16,559 nucleotides of DNA, taken from contig JAFVAZ010000064.1 of assembly GCA_017480265.1 (NCBI GenBank), positions 1 to 16,559 of the forward strand, read 5' to 3'. Below the pieces are notes generated by a model. It saw nothing but the letters and a program-made list of their open reading frames with translations, was not told the DNA's origin and did not search any database. This DNA is from Clostridia bacterium (GTDB taxonomy: Bacteria > Bacillota > Clostridia > Oscillospirales > Acutalibacteraceae). The translations under genes were made by a program, and so were the position numbers. Shown here in pieces: positions 1-6,193 of this stretch (its first letter is position 1; every line of letters starts with the position of its first letter).

Positions 1-328
1 CAAATTGCTTCAAATTTTGCTGCATAGTTTCCTTTATTAATTCTTGCTTTTCCAGCGTACTTTTTCCGTTGATTTTTAGTTGTTCCAAGTGCATCGCGCT
101 TATTTTTTCTTGATTTGATTCATAAACTTTCAGTAGATCTACGATGTTTTTATTGAAGGCTTCTTGCTTTTCTTTTATGTTTTCAGATATCATAGAACCC
201 AACGTCTGTAGTGTATTTTGTATTGAAGCTTCGTCTTTTTTATTTCCATTGGAGCCTTTGATGGCTACACAAAGCAAAACAAAGATACCGATGTTTATCG
301 CCAATACTCCAAACATAACTATATACAT
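1..328 (-). CDS. Membrane-anchored coiled-coil protein, 5' part only (possible RmuC family)
   Basis: An open frame of 109 codons begins with ATG at 328 and runs off the left edge without a stop. A strong ribosome site (AGGAGGGGG) lies just upstream. Residues about 1-22 form one hydrophobic segment starting MYIVMFGVLAINIGIFVLL, followed by a short GSNGNKK basic linker. From about residue 35 onward the chain is polar, rich in Glu, Lys and Gln, and looks like a coiled coil (for example EKQEAFNK, LEKQELIKE). A single N-terminal membrane helix followed by a long coiled coil is the layout of RmuC-type nuclease-like proteins; the nuclease domain of such a protein would lie outside the window. Other membrane-tethered coiled-coil proteins, such as an EzrA-like protein, fit equally well on what is visible. 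The gene is downstream of and co-oriented with the lipoprotein gene at 450-1493 and may be read from the same promoter. The reading frame is well supported; the family call is weak. Confidence 0.7.
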   Translation of the reverse strand, partial: MYIVMFGVLAINIGIFVLLCVAIKGSNGNKKDEASIQNTLQTLGSMISENIKEKQEAFNKNIVDLLKVYESNQEKISAMHLEQLKINGKSTLEKQELIKETMQQNLKQF

Positions 329-390
329 AGCTGATCCCCCTCCTTTGCATTATTTATTAAGTCAGATTTTTAGATACAACCACAATAGGA

Positions 391-410
391 CCCCACGCTT
401 GTGCGTGGGG
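391..410. repeat. Perfect GC-rich hairpin (8-bp stem, 4-nt loop)
   Basis: The arms CCCCACGC and GCGTGGGG flank a TTGT loop in the intergenic stretch between the lipoprotein gene and the gene at the left edge. No T-run follows on either strand, so it is not a standard intrinsic terminator. A direct repeat GGGGTAAAG (407-415 and 424-432) starts in its right arm, and a palindrome AAGGCCTT lies at 413-420. The shape resembles the subterminal hairpins of IS200/IS605-family elements, but no transposase is present. Confidence 0.7.
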
Positions 411-449
411 TAAAGGCCTTACAGGGGTAAAGAAACATTGAATATTTTT

Positions 450-1493
450 TCAATTAAAAAGCGAAATAGGCGAGTAATCTTTAAGTGCTTCGTCGTTAAT
501 AGTAAACGATAGATTGTTTTTCTGAGAATTAATCATATCATCAAATTCATCTAATTTTATAGATTCGATGATTTCCCTTTTAGAGTCTTCATTATTAAGA
601 TCCGGCAAATGAGCGGTTATGTCGTTTTTATAGAGCAAAATAAAGATATCGTTCACACTGGAGTATGTAGCTTTTCCCGGTTGGATCTCTGTTATGGTTT
701 TATAGAAATCCTCATCAATACTATCGTCTTTCAAGTTTAGATTTTCAGTAATTACAGGATCATCGGTTGCATTTTCAGAATTTTTAAATTCTTGAGCCAC
801 TTGCTCAAATGACTTTGACCCATTATTTATAGAATCAACATAACCTTGGAATTGCTTGTCCACCTTGGCTCTGTTTTCTTCAGTAACAGTGCTTGGGGTT
901 TCATCATCTTCCAGATTTTCGGTGAATACTTTAGAAAATCGCGATAAACTTACGTAATTCTTTTTATAATAATCTAAAATCTCATTATCGTCTAAAGTTC
1001 TAAATTTATCATCGCTATATAAGTGGGAGAAAAGCTTATTCCTCTTGTAATAAAAAGTGCTAAAAGCTCTGTGGAAATCTTCCCTCGTCCCATATTTACT
1101 TAATTCATCATTTGAATCATCCCAAATAGAGTCTGTATTTTCATCCATTTTTTTTAGTTCTTCTTCTTCAAAGCTCAAGCCGTTTTCGTCAAACAATTTT
1201 TCTACCACTACATATTCTTTGCAAGAGTCTAAGGCATCATCTTTAATCCATTCAGACGCAGATTTATCTCCGATAGAAGAAGCCTCTAAGATCTCGGGCG
1301 TTATGTTATCTTCTGCTAATTTCTCCAACGCTTTGTTGTAGGATTCCTTGAGATAAAAGACATATACACCTATAGGGACAGTCATTTTTTCGCCCTTGAT
1401 CGCCCAAGTTTTGTCCGCTTTTCCGCAAGCTGTGCCAAAAGTCAACAAGATCAAAGCTAATAATAAACACGATGTATTTTTTAATAATTTCAT
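450..1493 (-). CDS. SurA/PrsA-like lipoprotein, putative extracytoplasmic foldase
   Basis: This 347-residue protein has a lipoprotein signal peptide: Lys2 and Lys5, a hydrophobic core (about 9-19), then GTAC with Cys23 as the lipidation site. Gly at the -3 position of the lipobox is atypical. The mature part is acidic and mostly helical. Residues about 40-180 resemble the N-terminal chaperone region of SurA/PrsA proteins. Residues about 181-291 occupy the place of a parvulin (PPIC) domain and keep the outline of one: a YYKKNY entry, then SKSFEQVAQEF, then a closing hydrophobic FILLYKNDI strand. The usual His-Ile-Leu strand and Gly-Gly loop of active parvulins are absent, so isomerase activity is doubtful. 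It would be lipidated and then cleaved by signal peptidase II (lspA is at 14955). An AAGGGG ribosome site precedes the ATG, and a good promoter lies upstream. The lipoprotein call is firm; the foldase role is an inference from fold outline. Confidence 0.8.
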   Translation of the reverse strand: MKLLKNTSCLLLALILLTFGTACGKADKTWAIKGEKMTVPIGVYVFYLKESYNKALEKLAEDNITPEILEASSIGDKSASEWIKDDALDSCKEYVVVEKLFDENGLSFEEEELKKMDENTDSIWDDSNDELSKYGTREDFHRAFSTFYYKRNKLFSHLYSDDKFRTLDDNEILDYYKKNYVSLSRFSKVFTENLEDDETPSTVTEENRAKVDKQFQGYVDSINNGSKSFEQVAQEFKNSENATDDPVITENLNLKDDSIDEDFYKTITEIQPGKATYSSVNDIFILLYKNDITAHLPDLNNEDSKREIIESIKLDEFDDMINSQKNNLSFTINDEALKDYSPISLFN

Positions 1494-1511
1494 TTATAAA
1501 TTTCCCCTTAT

Positions 1512-1533
1512 TTAAAAATAAACTTATTTTTAA
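1512..1533. repeat. Perfect A/T-only inverted repeat in the lipoprotein gene leader
   Basis: The arms TTAAAAATAA and TTATTTTTAA, each 10 bp, are separated by 2 bases. The repeat lies between the predicted minus-strand -10 box (1545-1550) and the start codon at 1493, so it would be transcribed in the 5' leader. It could be a repressor site or a weak leader hairpin, but A/T-only arms arise easily by chance in this composition. Confidence 0.45.
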
Positions 1534-1544
1534 TAACTTTTATC

Positions 1545-1573
1545 ATTATACAATTTAAAAAATTTCTTGTCCA
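1545..1573 (-). promoter_or_regulatory. Sigma-A-type promoter for the lipoprotein gene
   Basis: Read on the minus strand, a -35 box TGGACA (1568-1573, one mismatch to consensus) is followed by a 17-bp spacer and a perfect TATAAT (1545-1550). Transcription would begin near 1538 and give a leader of roughly 45 bases to the ATG at 1493. Confidence 0.75.
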
Positions 1574-1695
1574 GAATATCGATCCTTTGAAAATGGAAAA
1601 ATTTGAAATATATGGCTAAGGATTTTTTGATATATATTTCCTCAAAATGAGAAAATGTGGATATTCAAGAGAGAAAGAGCTACAAGCGTATTTTG

Positions 1696-1724
1696 TTGAA
1701 TCAAATATTTAAACATGCTAAAAT
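1696..1724 (+). promoter_or_regulatory. Sigma-A-type promoter with extended -10 for miaB
   Basis: A -35 box TTGAAT (1696-1701), a 17-bp spacer and TGCTAAAAT (1716-1724) make an extended -10 promoter. It lies inside the longer GTG-initiated frame that opens at 1657. This argues that the upstream 36 codons are leader DNA and that miaB starts downstream. Confidence 0.7.
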
Positions 1725-1764
1725 AGTAAAAAAGTGTTTTTATTGGAGGAAATCTATTTTAAAA

Positions 1765-3174
1765 ATGGAAAATAAAACTCATTTTCCAACGCACCAAGAT
1801 ATATACATAAAATCTATCAAAAAGCTATTTTTAAGCCACTTCTCAGATAATATTCCTCTGGCTGTAGTGAAGACCTACGGTTGCCAGCAGAATTTTTCTG
1901 ATTCGGAAAAAATAAAAGGGATATTAAAAAATATAGGCTTTGACTTTACAACAGATGAAAAAAAAGCAGATTTAATTATATTTAATACTTGTGCTATAAG
2001 GGAACACGCAGAAGATAGGATCTTTGGCAATATAGGAGCTTTAAAGAATATAAAAAAGGAAAAGCCCGATTTAATAATAGCAGTGTGTGGTTGCATGACG
2101 GAGCAAGAAAGCGTAGAGGAAAAAATAAAACGAAGCTTCCCTTTTGTAGATTTGATCTTGGGGACAGATTCGATCTATCATTTACCGCAGATGCTGTATA
2201 GTGCTATGAAAGAAAGAGACAAAATAATAGTAGAAAGAGGAAAATCTAGAGATATAATAGACGAAGATATCCCGACATTCAGAGGAAATAAATTAAAAGC
2301 TTCGGTACCGATAATGTATGGCTGCGATAACTTTTGCTCTTACTGCATAGTACCTTATGTGAGGGGAAGAGAGAAAAGCAGAGCCCCGGAGTCTGTTATT
2401 TCAGAGATTAAAGAGCTTGTGGATAAAGGCTATAAAGACATAACGCTTTTGGGCCAAAATGTAAATTCATATGGAAAAGGCTTGGGGGAGAAAATCAACT
2501 TTGCGGATCTTTTAAAGAAGATAGATGCAATAAACGGAGAATTCTGGGTTAGATTCATGACATCGCACCCTAAAGACGCCAGCTTTGAATTAATAGACAC
2601 AATTGCGCAAAGTAAGCATATTTGTCATCATTTGCACCTACCTTTTCAGTCCGGGAATAATAGGATACTAAAAGAGATGAATCGGCACTACAATAGGGAG
2701 AGATATCTTAGCATAGTAAACTATGCTAAAATGAAGATCCCGGATATAATTTTAACTAGCGATGTGATAGTTGGCTTCCCGAGTGAAACAACCGAAGAAT
2801 TTGAAGATACCTTAAGCTTAATAAAGGAAGTTAAATTTTCTTCTTTGTTTACTTTTATATATTCCAAAAGGCCGGGGACTCCTGCCAGCAAGATGGAAGA
2901 TAAAACCTCCAAAAAAGAAAAGCAAGAAAGATTTAGGCGATTGCTGGAACTGCAAAGCAGTATTTCTGATGAAATCTACCGCGAGCAAATTGGGAAAATC
3001 GAGAAAGTTTTAGTAGAATGCGCGTCGCCAAATGAGGGAAAATTAACCTGTAGAACCGGTGGTGGGATAGTCGTAGAAATAAAGGGCAAAAAAGATTTAA
3101 TAGGGAAGTTTGCAGATGTGGAAATAACAGGCGCCAGAAGATGCAATTTATTAGGTGAAGTTTGCGGAGATTAG
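1765..3174 (+). CDS. miaB: tRNA-2-methylthio-N6-dimethylallyladenosine synthase MiaB
   Basis: This radical-SAM methylthiotransferase converts i6A37 to ms2i6A37 in tRNAs reading UNN codons. From Met at 1765 it is 469 residues. The N-terminal methylthiotransferase domain has its three cluster cysteines: Cys40 in TYGCQQN, Cys76 in NTCAIREHAEDR and Cys110 in CGCMTEQ. The radical-SAM CxxxCxxC motif is Cys187, Cys191, Cys194 (CDNFCSYC), followed by PYVRGREKSR. A TRAM-like RNA-binding domain closes the protein (about 400-469). The frame stays open back to a GTG at 1657, but no ribosome site precedes that GTG and a promoter lies inside the extension. GGAGG at 1745-1749 is 15 bases from the ATG at 1765, longer than usual; an in-frame ATT at 1756 has ideal 6-base spacing and is an alternative start. 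The gene ends 57 bases before mutS and probably shares its transcript. Its substrate is made by MiaA, encoded at 8298. The family call is certain; the start is less so. Confidence 0.97.
   Translation: MENKTHFPTHQDIYIKSIKKLFLSHFSDNIPLAVVKTYGCQQNFSDSEKIKGILKNIGFDFTTDEKKADLIIFNTCAIREHAEDRIFGNIGALKNIKKEKPDLIIAVCGCMTEQESVEEKIKRSFPFVDLILGTDSIYHLPQMLYSAMKERDKIIVERGKSRDIIDEDIPTFRGNKLKASVPIMYGCDNFCSYCIVPYVRGREKSRAPESVISEIKELVDKGYKDITLLGQNVNSYGKGLGEKINFADLLKKIDAINGEFWVRFMTSHPKDASFELIDTIAQSKHICHHLHLPFQSGNNRILKEMNRHYNRERYLSIVNYAKMKIPDIILTSDVIVGFPSETTEEFEDTLSLIKEVKFSSLFTFIYSKRPGTPASKMEDKTSKKEKQERFRRLLELQSSISDEIYREQIGKIEKVLVECASPNEGKLTCRTGGGIVVEIKGKKDLIGKFADVEITGARRCNLLGEVCGD
1766..1788 (+). repeat. Inverted repeat overlapping the miaB start codon
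   Basis: The arms TGGAAAAT (1766-1773) and ATTTTCCA (1781-1788) form a perfect 8-bp stem with a 7-base loop. The left arm includes the last two bases of the proposed ATG. In RNA this hairpin could hide the start codon, which is notable because the ribosome site is already far from that ATG. Confidence 0.5.
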
Positions 3175-3231
3175 TCATAAATTATAGATAAAATAAGAAA
3201 TTAAATTAACATTACAGGGGATGTGAAGATT

Positions 3232-5832
3232 ATGGCAGAATTATCGCCTATGATGAAACAATATTTCAATATAAAAGAAAAGTATAAAGATTCCATATTA
3301 TTTTTTAGGCTTGGGGATTTTTATGAGATGTTCTACGATGACGCAAAACTAGTGGCAAAAGAGCTGGAGCTAACCTTGACAGGGAGAGATTGCGGTCAAG
3401 AAGAAAGAGCCCCAATGTGTGGTGTACCTTACCATAGCTGCGAAGCTTATATAGCAAGATTGGTAGAAAAGGGTTATAAGGTAGCGATATGCGACCAAAC
3501 GAGCGAGCCTTCTAGCAAAGGATTAGTGCAAAGAGATATCACCAGGGTGATAACGCCGGGCACGGTGATAGAGAACACTATGCTGGATGAAGGGAAAAAT
3601 AACTATATCTGCTCAATCTTTAGTCTTGATGGCTCAACGGGTTTTTGTGTTTGCGATATATCAACAGGAGAAATCAGCGCGACGGATATCAGCGGAGAGG
3701 ATATAGATCAGAAATTAATTTCTGAATTGACTAAATTTAGGCCCAAGGAGATCCTTATTACCGGAGCGGAGAAGGATTTTGAGAATGTCGTGGCGTTTTC
3801 TAAGGAAAAATTACATAGCTTTGTTGAGTTTTTAAAGATGGATCTTAAACCTAAAGAAGAATGCGAAAAGGTAATCTTAGAGCAATTTAAATGCCAATAT
3901 ATAGAGAAGTTAGGCATCACTAGCGCAAGCTTAGTGCATAGCATAGCTATTTTATTGGGATATTTAAAAGAAACCCAGAAAAGTGCTATTGAAAATATAA
4001 ACTCTATCCAAATATACAGTATAGATGAATTTATGAAGTTGGATTTAAATACTTGCAGGAATTTAGAGCTTGTAGAGACGATGAGAAGTCGGGAGAAAGT
4101 CGGGTCGCTTTTATGGGTTTTAGATTCTACCAAAACAGCAATGGGCAAAAGGCTTCTCAGGACTTATGTAGAAAGGCCGCTTTTAAACTTAACTCAAATA
4201 ATAAAAAGGCAAGATGCAGTCGAAGAATTTGTAGAGGATATAAAACTCATGGATGAAGTGGGTGAGGAGTTATCGGGCGTTTATGATTTAGAAAGATTAA
4301 TAACTAAAGTGGTATATTCTTCGGCAAATGCACGAGACTTGCGAGCTATCTGTGCAGCAGCAGAGAAGTTGCCCGGATTAAAAGTAAAGCTTAAAAATGT
4401 AAAGGCGGAGCTTTTATCAGAAATAGAAAATAAGATAGATGCCCTTGAAGACATCAAGGAGCTCATCGATGAAGCTATAGTAGACGTAGATATACCGATA
4501 TCAATAAAAGAAGGCGGGATAATAAGAAAAGGATACAGCAAGGAGATAGATGACCTTAGAGACAGCTTGATAAACGGGAAAGATATCATAGCGAAAATCG
4601 AAGCTAGAGAAAAGCAAGCAACCGGGATTTCTAAGCTTAAGGTAGGTTACAATAAAGTTTTTGGGTATTATATAGAGGTTTCCAATTCTTTTAAAAATAA
4701 AGTCCCGGAGCATTATATAAGGAAGCAAACTTTATCTAATTGCGAAAGATATATAATTGCAGATTTAAAAGAACTTGAAAGCAAGATTCTAGGCGCGAAA
4801 GATCGCTCTATGCAGCTGGAGTATGAAACATTTGTATACATCAGGAAGCAAATTGCCGATAATCTAAAAAGGGTGCAGACTACAGCTAATAATATCGCAA
4901 AGCTAGATGTGATATATTCTTTAGCTAAGGTAGCTTATAAAAATAATTACACTAAGCCAAACGTGGCAAATACTGGCGAGATAATAATAAAAGAAGGCAG
5001 ACATCCGGTAGTGGAGAAGCTTTCAAAAGATACCTTATTTGTCCCAAATGATGTGACGCTGGATAGAAATGCAAATCGAGTAGCTGTGATCACCGGTCCT
5101 AATATGGCAGGTAAATCCACTTATATGCGTCAAGTAGCGCTGATCTCGATAATGGCGCAGATTGGCAGCTTTGTCCCGGCAAAAGAAGCTAGACTTGGGA
5201 TAGTTGATAGCGTGTTTACCAGGGTAGGCGCAAGCGATGATCTGTCAAGTGGGCAATCGACATTCATGGTGGAGATGGTAGAAGTTGCAAATATAATAAA
5301 AAACGCTACTCAGAATAGTTTGGTCATTTTGGATGAAATCGGTAGGGGGACGTCTACATTTGACGGGATGAGCATAGCTAAGGCTGTCTTGGAGTATGTA
5401 CAAGATAAAGAAAAATTAGGGTGCAAAACTTTATTCGCAACCCATTACCACGAGCTTATCGCACTGGAAGATAGCTTAGAAGGGGTGAAAAATTATAATA
5501 TTGCAGCAAAAAAACGAGGAGATGACTTGATTTTCTTGCGGCGAATAGTAAGAGGTGGAGCAGACGATAGCTACGGCATAGAAGTAGCAAAATTAGCCGG
5601 CGTGCCAAATCAGATAATTGAAAGAGCCCGCGAAGTATTAAGGGAATTAGAGTCAGGCAAGCAAGTGATATACCGCAACCTACCAGAGCAAATGACGCTA
5701 AAAACAGATGATAAACTAGACCCCAAAATCACGAAGATTGCAGAGGAAATCAAAAAGATAGATCCAACCACACTTACGCCGATTGAATCTATGAATATAT
5801 TATTTAAATTTGTGAATGATTTAAAAGACTAG
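3232..5832 (+). CDS. mutS: DNA mismatch repair protein MutS
   Basis: MutS is the mismatch and insertion/deletion-loop sensor that recruits MutL. From the ATG at 3232 the protein is 866 residues, normal for MutS1. The mismatch-recognition domain carries the Phe-x-Glu motif (Phe30, Glu32 in GDFYEMF), followed by the connector, the lever/clamp helices (about 265-560) and the ABC-type ATPase. The ATPase shows Walker A GPNMAGKST (622-630), the signature region around DDLSSGQSTFMVEM, Walker B LVILDEIGRGTSTFDG with Asp701 and Glu702, and the THYHEL switch. A GTG at 3223 is in frame, but AGGGG ends only two bases before it; the ATG at 3232 is 11 bases away and yields the usual MAELSPMMKQY start. It follows miaB by 57 bases with no clear promoter of its own. 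mutL follows only after an opposite-strand peptide gene that converges on the mutS end with an 18-base gap. Confidence 0.98.
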   Translation: MAELSPMMKQYFNIKEKYKDSILFFRLGDFYEMFYDDAKLVAKELELTLTGRDCGQEERAPMCGVPYHSCEAYIARLVEKGYKVAICDQTSEPSSKGLVQRDITRVITPGTVIENTMLDEGKNNYICSIFSLDGSTGFCVCDISTGEISATDISGEDIDQKLISELTKFRPKEILITGAEKDFENVVAFSKEKLHSFVEFLKMDLKPKEECEKVILEQFKCQYIEKLGITSASLVHSIAILLGYLKETQKSAIENINSIQIYSIDEFMKLDLNTCRNLELVETMRSREKVGSLLWVLDSTKTAMGKRLLRTYVERPLLNLTQIIKRQDAVEEFVEDIKLMDEVGEELSGVYDLERLITKVVYSSANARDLRAICAAAEKLPGLKVKLKNVKAELLSEIENKIDALEDIKELIDEAIVDVDIPISIKEGGIIRKGYSKEIDDLRDSLINGKDIIAKIEAREKQATGISKLKVGYNKVFGYYIEVSNSFKNKVPEHYIRKQTLSNCERYIIADLKELESKILGAKDRSMQLEYETFVYIRKQIADNLKRVQTTANNIAKLDVIYSLAKVAYKNNYTKPNVANTGEIIIKEGRHPVVEKLSKDTLFVPNDVTLDRNANRVAVITGPNMAGKSTYMRQVALISIMAQIGSFVPAKEARLGIVDSVFTRVGASDDLSSGQSTFMVEMVEVANIIKNATQNSLVILDEIGRGTSTFDGMSIAKAVLEYVQDKEKLGCKTLFATHYHELIALEDSLEGVKNYNIAAKKRGDDLIFLRRIVRGGADDSYGIEVAKLAGVPNQIIERAREVLRELESGKQVIYRNLPEQMTLKTDDKLDPKITKIAEEIKKIDPTTLTPIESMNILFKFVNDLKD

Positions 5833-5850
5833 GTTGAAGTGGCTTCTCTA

Positions 5851-6054
5851 CTAAAGGTGATACAGTCCATTTTTAATATCTTGGATCTCTTCTGGGCTTA
5901 GATGAACTTGCTCGCAAAATTTATTAAAAGTAACCCCGCCGTCATTCATAGCCCAATACATAGCAGCTTTCTTTAGGTAATTTTCATCAGCTTGACCACC
6001 GGAAATATTTTCAAGAGCGTCGTCATTTAGTGCCTTTATACCTTTTGTTGACAT
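5851..6054 (-). CDS. Small peptide with double-glycine leader-like N-terminus and HTH-like C-terminus
   Basis: This 67-residue product is read from the ATG at 6054, with GGAGG (6063-6067) 8 bases upstream and an in-frame TTG at 6069 rejected because the ribosome site overlaps it. Residues 1-20 (MSTKGIKALNDDALENISGG) match the pattern of double-glycine leaders of bacteriocin/RiPP precursors: polar-hydrophobic alternation, acidic ALENISGG, Gly19-Gly20 cleavage site. The 47-residue remainder has one Cys (Cys47) and a C-terminal YHL. Residues 41-63, from VTFNKFCEQV to the IKNG end, line up by eye and without gaps with the helix-turn-helix core of XRE repressors (LT..ELA..LGLS...I..IENG). It may therefore be a secreted peptide, a tiny regulator, or neither. 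No ABC/peptidase exporter or modification enzyme is in the window. The gene lies between mutS (convergent) and mutL (divergent) and has its own promoter with a palindrome. The ORF is well supported; its function is unknown. Confidence 0.75.
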   Translation of the reverse strand: MSTKGIKALNDDALENISGGQADENYLKKAAMYWAMNDGGVTFNKFCEQVHLSPEEIQDIKNGLYHL

Positions 6055-6079
6055 AAAACTTACCTCCAATTAATTTCAT

Positions 6080-6100
6080 TTAAGTTATTATATAACTTAA
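6080..6100. promoter_or_regulatory. Perfect inverted repeat overlapping the small peptide gene's -10 box (candidate operator)
   Basis: The arms TTAAGTTAT (6080-6088) and ATAACTTAA (6092-6100) are 9-bp perfect matches separated by TAT. The predicted minus-strand -10 of the peptide gene (6087-6092) lies within it, so a protein bound here would block that promoter. The arms are A/T-rich, and two other A/T-rich inverted repeats occur in the window, so chance is not excluded. Confidence 0.45.
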
Positions 6101-6115
6101 AAATTAAAATATCTA
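6087..6115 (-). promoter_or_regulatory. Promoter of the small peptide gene
   Basis: Read on the minus strand: TAGATA at 6110-6115 (4 of 6 matches to TTGACA), a 17-bp spacer, then a perfect TATAAT at 6087-6092. Transcription would start near 6080, giving a leader of about 25 bases that includes GGAGG. Confidence 0.5.
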
Positions 6116-6164
6116 GCATTTTGCCAGAAAATAATTATAATAAAATTATTTACAAATTAAAGTT

Positions 6165-6170
6165 TATAAT
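6165..6170 (+). promoter_or_regulatory. Possible -10 box for mutL
   Basis: A perfect TATAAT lies 23 bases before the mutL ATG, but no convincing -35 box is found at 16-18 bp. An alternative pair is TTGCCA at 6121-6126 with AATTAT at 6144-6149, 17 bp apart. Some promoter is expected here because the antisense peptide gene separates mutL from mutS. Confidence 0.35.
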
Positions 6171-6193
6171 TCAAGAGAAAAGAGAGAACCAAA

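Noticed and set aside
391..410. Hairpin read as a type I-E-like CRISPR repeat
   Set aside because: Only one copy exists, with no spacers and no cas genes.
144..413. Plus-strand 89-codon frame at the left end
   Set aside because: It is the shadow of the minus-strand gene with a strong ribosome site and ends in the hairpin; it has no ribosome site or protein-like composition.
1646..1711. 21-codon ATG frame upstream of miaB
   Set aside because: No ribosome site, and it lies before the predicted miaB transcription start.
5833..5850. Bidirectional terminator between mutS and the peptide gene (GAAG-TGG-CTTC)
   Set aside because: The 4-bp stem lacks a T-run on either strand.
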